Below are positions 6,735 through 15,096 of a stretch of DNA of 64,000 nt, piece by piece. Origin of the DNA: an uncultured beta proteobacterium. GTDB taxonomy: Bacteria; Pseudomonadota; Gammaproteobacteria; Burkholderiales; SG8-41. Position 1 is the stretch's first letter. Each line of letters begins with the position of its first letter. Under the pieces are notes generated by a model that saw nothing but the letters and a program-made list of their open reading frames with translations, was not told the origin of the DNA and made no database searches. A program made the position numbers and the translations under genes. The stretch covers positions 124,001 through 188,000 of the forward strand of contig CAISYC010000005.1 in the NCBI GenBank assembly GCA_903889565.1, read 5' to 3'.

Positions 6735-8447
6735 TTACGACTTTGCCGCTGCGCGCGACCGCTCCGCTTCACCGACCAGCATGTCGAAGGCCGGCGGCAG
6801 TTTGATCTCGCGGCCGATGACGGCGGGACAATAGCCCTGCATCCACAGCGCGTGGCTCGAGTGGCTGCCGCCGGCGACCACCAGTCCGATGTTGGAAGCC
6901 TTGGCGGCGATCGGCCAGGGATCGAGCTTCATGCTCTCACGCGCCACTTCAGTCGAAGCAATATCCATCCACGCAATGCAGCCGGCCTTGCGCATTTCCT
7001 CCATCGGCACTTTGGAATGCTCGTAGAGATATTCGCGCACCGCATCCTTGGTCCAGCCGAGCGAAGCCAAGTCGCCGGCGACCACGTTCGACAGCACGAC
7101 GATACCCGGCGTGCCTTCGGCATAGCCGTAGATGTAATGCACGTCGGGCACGCGCAGGTACTGCGCGATGCGCTGCAGGCCCTGCATGACATCTTCTTCC
7201 TTGGTTTCCTTCTTCGCGCCGCGGCGAAACACGTTGGTGGCGCCGTTGGCAAACGCCAGTGAAACGCAATTGGTGCCGCGCTTGAAACCGTGGCGCTCCG
7301 TGGTGTGCAGTTCCCAGCCTTCGGGCAGACCGTCTTCGTCTTCGGCAAACACCGCGTTGGTGAATCGCATCTGGCCGAACACCGCCATGGTGCCGGTCGC
7401 CGGCAGCGCGCCGCCGAGATTCTGCTGCATCAAGCGGAGCGCGCGACCGATGCTGGCACCCGCCGGATGCTGCGGATCGGGGCCGAGCAAACCAAAGCCG
7501 GAATTGAGTCGGATTTTTTTCGCAATCGGCCCGCTGACGATGACCACGGCAAACGGACTGCCGGAGGTCGCCTGCAACAGATCGCCCATCGCCAGCGGAT
7601 CGAAGAAGGCCTCGACCGCGGCAATCAGAACTGGCAGGTATTCAGGACGACCGCCGGCCATCGCCAGTGCAATCGCGCAGGCCTCGACGGTGACAATGGC
7701 GCCGCGCGGCGGAAACTTGCCTAGCACATGCGCGCGCGGCAACGCGGCACCGCGCATGATCCAGTTGACGCGATCCTGCGTTGCCGGCCACAGCGGCAGG
7801 CCGTCGCCCCAGAGGTTCGCGATCAGCAGTTCGTTGGCCTTGTTCAACGCTGCTTCGTAGGTCTCGCCCTCGACGCTCAGCATGCGGCCGGCACCGGCAC
7901 GCACTTTGGTCGATACCCATTTCGTCAGCCCGTCGTAAAACTCGCTCTTGCGCGCCCCCACCGGCGACAAATCCGCGCTCGGCAGAAAATTCGCAGTCGG
8001 AAAAGTCACCATCGCGATATCGGGCGCGAGACCGATGCCGGACACCGCGTTCTTCACCACGCCGACGAACTCCTGGCGCGTCAGCACCACGGTCGGGATG
8101 CCGAGTATTTCCAATTGTGCGGCTGCACGGCCGCACGCAGTCGAGCAGGCCCCTCAGGCGGCGTTGCCGACGATGACGGCATCGACCCCGCTGTCTTTGA
8201 CCATCTGCACCACTTCGGCGGTGCCGATTTTCGTATTACCCTGCGGATAGTTGTCTTCGGACAACACTTCGATGCCGGGAAAATCCGCTTCGAGCAGCGT
8301 CTTCAGCATCGGCAGCATGCGGTAGGCCTGCCACTGTCCGTTCGACAACATGCCGATCTTCCTGCCGGCGAGCGACGGCAGGCGCGGCGCGTAGGGTTTC
8401 GATGCATCCAGCGTGCCGGACGGATCGTGAAATTCGAGTTTGACCAT
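6735..8447 (-). CDS. UGSC-family selenoprotein, fused form (in-frame UGA = Sec98)
   Basis: One 570-codon gene interrupted by a single in-frame UGA at 8154-8156 (minus strand). Reading UGA as selenocysteine gives VGNAA-U98-G-A-C101-STAC105-GRAAAQLEILGIPTVV, the conserved redox motif of the UGSC (seleno)protein family with Ala in place of Ser. The reading frame, protein character and codon use continue unchanged across the UGA. The N-terminal 200 residues form the UGSC domain. From WGDGLPLWPATQDRV on, the protein resembles the separate 371-aa partner encoded at 45934. The ATG at 8447 has GGAGAGG 6 bases upstream. Function is probably a thiol/selenol oxidoreductase or reductase component, with unknown substrate. 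If UGA is not decoded, a 97-aa fragment results. A Bug receptor gene is divergent. Confidence 0.85.
8117..8136 (-). promoter_or_regulatory. bacterial SECIS hairpin for Sec98
   Basis: On the mRNA strand, 17 bases after the UGA, GTGCGGC pairs perfectly with GCCGCAC over 7 bp with the 6-base loop CGUGCA. The loop starts 24 bases after the UGA. This fits published rules for bacterial SECIS elements: a loop of 3-14 nt, 16-37 nt from the UGA, with a G among its first two bases. It lies inside the coding sequence, as bacterial SECIS elements do. Confidence 0.72.
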
Positions 8448-8618
8448 CAGCCTCTCCGATTGGATTTTTATCTTGTCATCGAGCCGCATTGTAACGTCGC
8501 CACCGGCAGAAACGAAATTGGCACTGCGTAGTCGCTGCGCGCCAACGTTATAATCGCCGCAATAAATGGAAGGCTGCGACAACGCTACGCGGCCCCGATC
8601 ATTCCAGCGAGGATGTCG

Positions 8619-9584
8619 ATGCCGCACGCGATAATTTACGGTATGGCTGCGCTGCTGCTGACAGCCGTTTCAGCACTGCACGCGCAGACTTATCCGGCCA
8701 AACCGGTGCGCATCGTCGTCGGCTTTGCTGCCGGCGGACCGACCGACGTCACCGCGCGGCAATTAAGCCAGAAGCTGACGGAAAAACTCGGCCAGCCGGT
8801 GATCGTCGAACCGCGCACCGGCGCGGGCGGCAACATCGCCGCCGAGTTCGTCGCCAAATCGCCGCCCGATGGTTACACCCTGCTGCTGCCGGCCTTCGCG
8901 CATGCGGTGAACCCGTCGCTCTATGCGAACCTGCCGTTCGACACCGAGAAGGATTTCGTGCCGATCGCGCTGCTCACCACTTCGGCCAATCTGTTGGCGG
9001 TGCATCCGTCATTGCCGGTGCGTAATGTGCGCGAACTCATCGTACTGGCAAAGGCGAAACCGGGCGAACTCGCTTACGGTTCCGCCGGCGTCGCCTCAGC
9101 CTCGCATCTGGCCGGCGAACTGCTCAACAGCATGGCGGGGATCAAGTTGGCGCATATTCCGTACAAAGGCGCGGCACCGGCCAGCATTGATCTGGTCGGT
9201 GGCCATATATCGGCGGCGTTTCCCAGCATCTCGCTTGCGCTGCCGCATGCAAAAGCCGGCCACCTTCGCCTGCTCGGCGTGGCGGGTCTCAAGCGCGCGG
9301 AAAGCCTGCCGGACCTGCCGACGATTGCCGAAGCAGGCGTGCCGGGTTTCGAGGTGTTATCGTGGTACGGCCTGCTTGCCCCGGCGGGCACGCCGGCTGA
9401 CATAATCGTGCGGCTGAATCAGGAAGTGACACGCGGTCTGAATGAAGCCGATTCGCTCGAACGCATCCGCGCGGTCGGCGCCGAACCGATGAAATCCACA
9501 CCCGCCGAATTCAATACCTTCCTGAAAAACGAAATCGCCAAGTGGGCGAAGGTAATTCGTACGGCCAACGTGCGCGCCAATTAA
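8619..9584 (+). CDS. Bug/TctC-type tripartite tricarboxylate transporter receptor
   Basis: A 321-aa periplasmic solute receptor. The signal peptide is cut near ALHAQ. The mature part shows the Bug hallmarks: YPAKPVRIVVGFAAGG at its start, PRTGAGGNIAAEF, PPDGYTLLLP, HIPYKG around the middle and a C-terminal KWAKVIRTANVR. Such proteins bind small carboxylates and deliver them to a TctA/TctB membrane pair, which is not in this window. ATG 8619 was preferred over ATG 8613 because GCGAGGA lies 5 bases before it. A TATAAT at 8549-8554 may be its -10. It is divergent from the fused selenoprotein gene, with 171 bases between them. Confidence 0.92.
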   Translation: MPHAIIYGMAALLLTAVSALHAQTYPAKPVRIVVGFAAGGPTDVTARQLSQKLTEKLGQPVIVEPRTGAGGNIAAEFVAKSPPDGYTLLLPAFAHAVNPSLYANLPFDTEKDFVPIALLTTSANLLAVHPSLPVRNVRELIVLAKAKPGELAYGSAGVASASHLAGELLNSMAGIKLAHIPYKGAAPASIDLVGGHISAAFPSISLALPHAKAGHLRLLGVAGLKRAESLPDLPTIAEAGVPGFEVLSWYGLLAPAGTPADIIVRLNQEVTRGLNEADSLERIRAVGAEPMKSTPAEFNTFLKNEIAKWAKVIRTANVRAN

Positions 9585-9594
9585 ATACGCATCC

Positions 9595-9622
9595 GCGGGC
9601 GGCGCTTTGCTGCGCCGCCCGC
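9595..9622. terminator. hairpin between convergent genes
   Basis: A perfect 11-bp G/C-rich stem (9595-9605 with 9612-9622) with loop TTTGCT lies between the Bug gene and the convergent flavodoxin gene. There is no clear U-run on either side, so it may stop transcription only weakly, in both directions. Confidence 0.5.
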
Positions 9623-9630
9623 GATCAGGT

Positions 9631-10185
9631 TCAGCGTTTGATTTTGGCGGCGGTGTCAGCGACGCGCTTGCCGAACAGTTTGGCCGTCTCCAGATCGCCC
9701 GCCAGCATTTCGGCCGGGCTACTGTCCGACGGCGATTGCGCCATCGCACCCGCAAATGATCCGACGTAATTGACGTCATTGCGTTGCGCGGCCTTGCTGT
9801 TGCTCGGCATCAGGCCGGTGCCGACCCAGATGCCCGAATGCTGCATCGCCAGCGTGAACAGATAGTGCAGCGTCGAGAGCTTGTCGCCATTCATGGTCGC
9901 GCTGTTGGTGAAGCCGGCGAACAGTTTGTCCTTCCACTGCTGGGTAAACCACTGCTTGGACGACGTGTCGGCGAATTTCTTGAACTGCCAGCTGACGCTG
10001 CCCATGTAGGTCGGGCTGCCGAAGATGATGGCGTCGGCGGCCTGCAACGCCTCCCAACCGCCGGCGGGCAGATTGCCCTCGGCGTCGATCGCGATGAGTT
10101 CCGCGCCGGCACCCTCCGCAACCGCTTCCGCCATGCGTTTGGTGTGACCGTAACTCGAGTGATAAACAATGACTGTTTTTGCCAT
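9631..10185 (-). CDS. flavodoxin-family NAD(P)H:quinone oxidoreductase-like protein
   Basis: A 184-aa flavodoxin-fold protein of the WrbA/NQO type. The FMN phosphate-binding loop is at the N-terminus (YHSSYGHTKRMA, residues 8-19), followed by the second flavin contact GSPTYMGSVSW and the C-terminal helix. Such enzymes reduce quinones by two electrons and so avoid semiquinones. It lies 60 bases after a DoxX gene and on the same strand as a pirin gene, a common quinone-stress set controlled by a LysR protein. No signal peptide; cytoplasmic. Confidence 0.87.
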   Translation of the reverse strand: MAKTVIVYHSSYGHTKRMAEAVAEGAGAELIAIDAEGNLPAGGWEALQAADAIIFGSPTYMGSVSWQFKKFADTSSKQWFTQQWKDKLFAGFTNSATMNGDKLSTLHYLFTLAMQHSGIWVGTGLMPSNSKAAQRNDVNYVGSFAGAMAQSPSDSSPAEMLAGDLETAKLFGKRVADTAAKIKR

Positions 10186-10245
10186 GATATTGCTCCTTCG
10201 ATCAGTGAGTTTGTGGAAAATGATTGAAACGAAATCTGGCGAGAC

Positions 10246-10692
10246 TCAGGCCGCAAGCGAAAGACCGCGGCGCGCCACCGGTACATCGGCGCGGCGCGCA
10301 TCAATGCTCCAGACGCCGGCACCGAAGGCTGCAAGCGTGAGCAAACCGCCGGTTACGGCGATGTTCTTGAAGAACAGCAGTTGCGTGACAAATTGCTGGT
10401 CAGCCGGCACCGCCCAGAAGGCATGAAAGAAATACGATGCCGCCAGCGTGAAAAACGCCAGCACCAGCGCCGCCGGCCGCGTGCCGAAACCGATCAGCAG
10501 TGCGATGCCGCCGAGGATTTCAACGGTGAGCGCCAGCGCTGCTCCGACTTCCGGCAAAGGCAGACCGACCGATGAAATATAACCGACGGTACCGGCAAAG
10601 CCGGTGAGTTTGGCAATACCGGCCGGCAGGAACAATGCCGCAAGCAGCACACGGCCGGCGAGCGCGAGGGGATTTTGCAGTTTGTCGAACAT
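10246..10692 (-). CDS. DoxX-family membrane protein
   Basis: A 148-aa protein with four hydrophobic helices (about residues 8-28, 45-65, 72-92 and 104-124). The N-terminal motif GRVLLAALFLPAGIAKLTGF and the EILGGIALLIGFGTRPAA region are typical of the DoxX/SURF4-like family. DoxX proteins sit in the inner membrane and are often found with quinone- or thiol-stress genes, but their activity is poorly defined. It is the middle gene of the pirin-DoxX-flavodoxin group, 35 bases from the pirin gene. Confidence 0.88.
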   Translation of the reverse strand: MFDKLQNPLALAGRVLLAALFLPAGIAKLTGFAGTVGYISSVGLPLPEVGAALALTVEILGGIALLIGFGTRPAALVLAFFTLAASYFFHAFWAVPADQQFVTQLLFFKNIAVTGGLLTLAAFGAGVWSIDARRADVPVARRGLSLAA

Positions 10693-10727
10693 GATGAGGT
10701 CTCCTTGATGTTGTTAAGAATGAATGC

Positions 10728-11429
10728 TCAGGGCGCAAGGTCGAACACGAGAACTTCGGCGTCCTTGCCGTTGGCCAGCGTGAGCCGGCTTTCCTGCTGC
10801 AACAAAACGGCGTCTCCGGCAACGACCGACGCTCCGTTCACTTCGAGCGTGCCGCGCACGACATGCACATAAGCCTTGCGCGCCGAATCGAGCGCCAGTT
10901 CCGCGCGCTCGGCGCCGTCGAACAACCCGGCGTAGACCGACGCATCGGCATGTATGGTTACCGAGCCCTTTGCGCCGTCGGGTGAGGCAACGAGCCGCAG
11001 CTGGCCGCGCTTGTCGGCGGCCGGAACGGTTTTTTGCTCATAGCCCGGAGCGATTCCCGTCACGTTCGGCATGATCCAGATCTGCAAAAAATGCGTGGTC
11101 TGATTCTTTGCGTGATTGAACTCGCTATGGGTGACGCCGCGCCCGGCACTCATTCTTTGCACATCGCCCGGCGGTATCGCCACCACGTTGCCCATGCTGT
11201 CCTGGTGCGCGAGTTCGCCTTCGAGCACATAGCTGATGATCTCCATGTCGCGATGGCTGTGTTTGCCGAAACCGGTGCCCGGCGCGACGCGGTCTTCATT
11301 GATCACGCGCAGGTTGCCGAAACCCATGTGCGCGGGATCGTAATAGTCGGCGAACGAAAACGAGTGGTAACTCTTCAGCCAGCCGTGATCGGCGTAACCG
11401 CGGTCCTGTGCTTTGCGCAGTGTTTGCAT
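10728..11429 (-). CDS. pirin-family bicupin protein
   Basis: A 233-aa pirin. The N-terminal cupin shows the metal ligands in FGKHSHRDMEIISYVLEG and MSAGRGVTHSEFNH; the C-terminal cupin ends LLQQESRLTLANGKDAEVLVFDL. Some bacterial pirins are quercetin 2,3-dioxygenases, others act by protein interaction. The ATG at 11429 has GGAGG six bases upstream. It is transcribed away from a LysR regulator gene, with a palindromic operator-like site between the two, and is probably first gene of the pirin-DoxX-flavodoxin operon. Confidence 0.9.
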   Translation of the reverse strand: MQTLRKAQDRGYADHGWLKSYHSFSFADYYDPAHMGFGNLRVINEDRVAPGTGFGKHSHRDMEIISYVLEGELAHQDSMGNVVAIPPGDVQRMSAGRGVTHSEFNHAKNQTTHFLQIWIMPNVTGIAPGYEQKTVPAADKRGQLRLVASPDGAKGSVTIHADASVYAGLFDGAERAELALDSARKAYVHVVRGTLEVNGASVVAGDAVLLQQESRLTLANGKDAEVLVFDLAP

Positions 11430-11516
11430 GATGGCCTCCGTCGTTTTGATGCATGTCGATGTGTTGCATTGTGGGCGCCGGCCGGCCCGCGGTGAGCCTG
11501 CGGATTTGATGGCATC

Positions 11517-11533
11517 ATTCAAATTATTTGAAT
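11517..11533. promoter_or_regulatory. palindromic LysR-type operator candidate
   Basis: ATTCAAAT-T-ATTTGAAT is a perfect 8-1-8 palindrome located 14 bases before the lysR-like start and about 90 bases from the divergent pirin start. It contains a T-N11-A core as expected of LysR sites. Its place suggests autorepression of the regulator and activation of the pirin operon. Confidence 0.6.
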
Positions 11534-11546
11534 TAAAATAGTCGTT

Positions 11547-12497
11547 ATGCCGACCGCCCGCGATGTCCTTACCCCCGACGCGCTCGCCATGCTGCAGAGC
11601 ATTGCCGCGAGCGGCAGCTTCGCCGCCGCCGCGCGCGCGGCCAACATGGTGCCCAGCGCGCTCACCTACCGTGTGCGGCAGATGGAGGACGCGCTCGACG
11701 TGCTGCTGTTCGACCGCAGCTCGCGGCAGGCGCGGCTGACCGAGGCCGGCGCCGAGTTGCTGCGCGAAGGCGAGCGCCTGCTCGCCGACATCGACGCCAT
11801 CGCCAACCGCGTCAAGCGCGTGGCCACCGGCTGGGAGCCGCAGTTCACCATCGCGGTCGACAGCATCATCGACCGCGTCACCGTGATGGAACTGTGCGAC
11901 GCGTTTTTCAAACTCGATCCGCCGACACGCCTGAAGCTGCGCGCCGAAACACTGTCCGGCACGCTCGAAGCATTGACTTCAGGCCAGGCCGATCTCGCGC
12001 TCGGCGTGTCGATCGACGCCGGCACCAGCGCCGGGCTGCAGCATGAGCCGCTGGGCACCGTGCGTTTTGTTTATGCGGTGGCGCCGCACCATGCGCTGGC
12101 AAAACTGCCCGAGCCTTTGATCGACGACATCATCCGCCAACACCGCGCCGTCGCCATTGCCGATTCGATTCAGCGCGGCGGCGGTCTCACTTTCGGCCTG
12201 CTGCCCGGTCAGGACGTTTTTACGGTCGCCACCATGCCGGCCAAGCTCGACGCGCAGGTGCGCGGCATGGGCACCGGATTCCTGCCGACCTGCCTTGCCC
12301 AGCCCTACATCGACACCGGCCGCCTGGTGGTGAAGAAAGTCGAACGCGCCGAACGCCAGGTGCAGGTGCAATACGCATGGCGCAGCGGCAACAGCGCGCA
12401 GCGCGGCCGCGCGCTGCAATGGTGGCTGGACCAGCTGAAGCGACGTGTCACACGCAACGCGCTGCTGGGCGAACACGCAAAAGGCGACGGCCGATAG
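11547..12497 (+). CDS. LysR-family transcriptional regulator
   Basis: A 316-aa regulator. The winged helix-turn-helix occupies residues 8-66 (ALAMLQSIAASGSFAAAARAANM through RLTEAGAELLREGERLLAD). The effector-binding domain follows from about residue 95 (FTIAVDSIIDRVTVMEL). Genes of this type next to pirin, DoxX and quinone-reductase genes usually respond to electrophiles or quinones. The start at 11547 lies just downstream of a perfect palindrome that is probably its own operator. Effector unknown. Confidence 0.93.
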   Translation: MPTARDVLTPDALAMLQSIAASGSFAAAARAANMVPSALTYRVRQMEDALDVLLFDRSSRQARLTEAGAELLREGERLLADIDAIANRVKRVATGWEPQFTIAVDSIIDRVTVMELCDAFFKLDPPTRLKLRAETLSGTLEALTSGQADLALGVSIDAGTSAGLQHEPLGTVRFVYAVAPHHALAKLPEPLIDDIIRQHRAVAIADSIQRGGGLTFGLLPGQDVFTVATMPAKLDAQVRGMGTGFLPTCLAQPYIDTGRLVVKKVERAERQVQVQYAWRSGNSAQRGRALQWWLDQLKRRVTRNALLGEHAKGDGR

Positions 12498-12546
12498 ATT
12501 AAAATCGCGCGCGGTTCCGGTTTTCAATTTCCGTCTGGAGTCAGCG

Positions 12547-13434
12547 ATGTTTACCCGTATCGATCACGTCATGATCTGTGTGCCCGAGCTCGCCGCGGGC
12601 ATCGCGCAATTCAACAAGCTGGGTTTCAGCACGCACCCGGGCGGCGAACACCCGGGCAAGGGCACGCACAACGCGATTGCTTTCAATCAGGATGACTACA
12701 TCGAACTGCTGGCCATCCGCGACCCGGCCGAACAGCGGGCGGCATCGGGCAAACCCGGCAGCGCCGACACCGCGCTCAACGAATTCATCGCCGCCGGCGG
12801 CGGCATCCGCTACATCGCGATTCAAAGCGACGATCTCGCCGCCGACGTGGCGGCGATGCGCGGCCGCGGCGTCGAAGTCAGCGACGCGCTGGACGGCAGC
12901 CGGTGCACGCCGGCGGGACTGCAACTCAAATGGAAAGTGGCCACACTGGGCGCACGGAACGTGCTGCCGATCTTTTTTATCCAGCATCTGACGCCGCTCG
13001 CGGAACGGCGCAATCAGGTGCCCGCCGCCAAACATCCGAACGGCGCGACGGTGCTCGACCGCGCCTATATCGTCAGCGACAACGCACACGCAGCAGCAGC
13101 CGTGTATGCGAGAGTGCTCGGCATGCCGCAACCGGCGCTGGTCAAAGGCACGGTGATCATGTCGGACATGGCGGTGTTTCAGATCGGCCCGACCGGACTC
13201 GGCGTGGTACAACCCTATGCTGCAGGGCCGGCCGAAGAAGCGTTAAAGCGCCGTGGCCCCGGACCGTTTCAGGCGCTCTACCGCACCACCAGCATGGCTG
13301 CCGCCACGCGCTGGGCGCAAGAGCATGGACTGCCGCCGCTGCCGCGTGGCATCCGCAATACCGGCGAACATGCCATGCTCGCCACGCCGGATGTCGCCTG
13401 CGGCGCCTACATTGGATTCGTCGGGCCCGAATAG
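12547..13434 (+). CDS. glyoxalase-like VOC-superfamily protein
   Basis: A 295-aa cytoplasmic protein of the vicinal oxygen chelate superfamily, Glyoxalase_3 type. The first module begins FTRIDHVMICVPELAAGIAQF with a metal-ligand-like His, and a second weaker module follows in the C-terminal half (LDRAYIVSDNAHAAAAVYARVLGMPQP). The ATG at 12547 has CTGGAG six bases upstream. Substrate unknown. It follows the LysR gene by 49 bases and is convergent with a small hypothetical gene 9 bases away. Confidence 0.82.
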   Translation: MFTRIDHVMICVPELAAGIAQFNKLGFSTHPGGEHPGKGTHNAIAFNQDDYIELLAIRDPAEQRAASGKPGSADTALNEFIAAGGGIRYIAIQSDDLAADVAAMRGRGVEVSDALDGSRCTPAGLQLKWKVATLGARNVLPIFFIQHLTPLAERRNQVPAAKHPNGATVLDRAYIVSDNAHAAAAVYARVLGMPQPALVKGTVIMSDMAVFQIGPTGLGVVQPYAAGPAEEALKRRGPGPFQALYRTTSMAAATRWAQEHGLPPLPRGIRNTGEHAMLATPDVACGAYIGFVGPE

Positions 13435-13443
13435 GCCCGGCGA

Positions 13444-13653
13444 TCAGAAGCGCGTTTTTCCCGCGGCGCCCTTGTCCTTGTCGTAGAGCTTGCCTTCAGT
13501 CCGCTTCTGCAGCGCGGTCAGATCCATGCCCTCGACAAAGGTGTTGGGGAAGGCAAAGCCGCCGGTGCACACCATCATGACCATTCTCAGCATGTGACCG
13601 ACAAAACCGCCGGGACCCCGCGGCACGACATTGGGATTTTGCACTTGTTCCAT
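13444..13653 (-). CDS. small hypothetical protein with one hydrophobic segment
   Basis: A 69-aa protein starting MEQVQNPNVVPRGPGG with a Met-rich hydrophobic stretch around residues 21-38 (MLRMVMMVCTGGFAFP) and a charged tail ending KGAAGKTRF. GGAG lies six bases before the ATG at 13653, supporting real translation. Family not recognised; possibly a small inner-membrane protein. It stands alone between a convergent VOC gene and a divergent YbjQ-repeat gene; the 192-base intergenic stretch to the latter shows no clear feature. Confidence 0.6.
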   Translation of the reverse strand: MEQVQNPNVVPRGPGGFVGHMLRMVMMVCTGGFAFPNTFVEGMDLTALQKRTEGKLYDKDKGAAGKTRF

Positions 13654-13845
13654 GGTGAACTCCGTTCGATAGTCTTTGAAAATTACCGCAGTCCGCTGAA
13701 CCCGCGTCGCAATGATCCCGCCTGCACCATGGCCAGCGGCGATCGGGCAAATATCAGGGCAGCCCGCGCACTCTACACCAAAAACGCTAAGATGCCGTAT
13801 TGATCGGGCGTTGGCGATGACGGCTGAATAAATCGGGGGTATCGC

Positions 13846-15096
13846 ATGGTTCAGGAACACAAGCGCATCTCGGGGCTGTCCGGCAACGAAATTTACTTCC
13901 TCGAACGCATGGGCTACCGGCCCGGCCAGCTGTGCGTCGGTAACAGCGTGGTCGCTCTCGGCATCGTCAAGGGCATCGGCGCCGGCCTCTCCACACTCGG
14001 CGGCGGCGAAATCGAGGAAATCACCCAGCTCGTGCACAAGGGCCGCAGCGGCGCCTTCGACCGCATGATGGACGAAGCCGCGCATTACGGCGGCGCCGGA
14101 CTCACCGGCGTGTCATTCGACGTCATCAACCACGGCGGCAATCTCGAATTCATCACCGTCGGCTCGACCATCCGCCATGCCCAGCCGCCGGCCTACGCGC
14201 AGGAAACGATCCGCTTCTCCACTGCGGCCGATGTGGCGAAACTGTTCTGCCAGGTCGATGCCGGCTTCAACCCGATCCGCTTCGTATTCGGCAACGTCGC
14301 TTATTCAATCGGCCTGGGCGGCAGCATCATGGGCGGACTCAAACGCTTCGCGCGCGGTGAAATTCCCGAGTTCACCGAGATCTTCGACCGCACGCGGCAT
14401 CTGGCGCTGACGCGCATCACCGACGAAGCCAAGCGCTGCAACGCCAATGCGGTGGTCGGCATCGAAACCACCATCTCGCCGCTGCTGGGCGCGCAGGAAA
14501 TGATCATGGTCGGCACCGCCTCGCATCATCCGGCGATCGATGCCTTCGATCTGAAACCGGTGACCAGCGACATGACCAACGAGGAAATGTGGAACATGGT
14601 CAACGTCGGCTTTCTGCCGATCCGGCTGGTGATGGGCGTGTCGGTGTATTCGCTCGGCTTCAAGGGCGGCGTGTTTTCCGCGCTGCAGACACTGGGCGGT
14701 GGCGAGGTCGCCGGGCTCACTGAAATCTTGTATGAGGCACGCGAAAAAGCGCTCGCCCGCATCGAGATCGATGCCGAACGCTGCGGCGCCGACGAGGTGA
14801 TCGGCGTAAAAACCCACATCTACGATCTGGGCGGCGGCCTGATCGAATTCATGGCGATCGGCACCGCGGTGAAAAAAATCGAGGGCGTCAAAACCAAATC
14901 CGCCGCACTGCCGCCGCAGGCCATCCTGCAGGACCGCGACACCTTCGTCGATGCCTCCGATTCGCTCAGCTCAACGCTCGACATCGGCAACTCGAGCGCC
15001 GCCTCCGCGCGCAAACTGCAGGGTGGCCCGTTTGCGATCGTGGCGGCGGTGATCGCGATCATGTTTTACGTGATGCTGCATCTGATCCGGCGTTGA
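13846..15096 (+). CDS. protein with three YbjQ-like (PF01906) repeats and a C-terminal anchor
   Basis: A 416-aa protein built from three tandem YbjQ/UPF0145-type domains of about 110 residues. Each shows the same plan: a short strand with SVVALG-like text, GIGAGLSTLGGGEI, a Met/Arg-rich helix (EARxxALxRI), then GADxVIGVxxxxxxLGG and an EF(M/I)xxGTA strand. Repeats are near residues 20-110, 135-235 and 250-350. A linker and one membrane helix near the C-terminus (AIVAAVIAIMFYVMLHLI) anchor it. Single-domain homologues form pentamers and have an unproven heavy-metal link. It is coupled to the M48 peptidase gene by a four-base overlap. Confidence 0.82.
   Translation: MVQEHKRISGLSGNEIYFLERMGYRPGQLCVGNSVVALGIVKGIGAGLSTLGGGEIEEITQLVHKGRSGAFDRMMDEAAHYGGAGLTGVSFDVINHGGNLEFITVGSTIRHAQPPAYAQETIRFSTAADVAKLFCQVDAGFNPIRFVFGNVAYSIGLGGSIMGGLKRFARGEIPEFTEIFDRTRHLALTRITDEAKRCNANAVVGIETTISPLLGAQEMIMVGTASHHPAIDAFDLKPVTSDMTNEEMWNMVNVGFLPIRLVMGVSVYSLGFKGGVFSALQTLGGGEVAGLTEILYEAREKALARIEIDAERCGADEVIGVKTHIYDLGGGLIEFMAIGTAVKKIEGVKTKSAALPPQAILQDRDTFVDASDSLSSTLDIGNSSAASARKLQGGPFAIVAAVIAIMFYVMLHLIRR

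Noticed and set aside
8115..8153. Start of the C-terminal part of the fused selenoprotein as a separate gene at a TTG codon (8114)
   Set aside because: The TTG has no ribosome site, and the codons between it and the UGA encode a conserved Cys-rich family motif in the same frame, so Sec decoding explains the data better.
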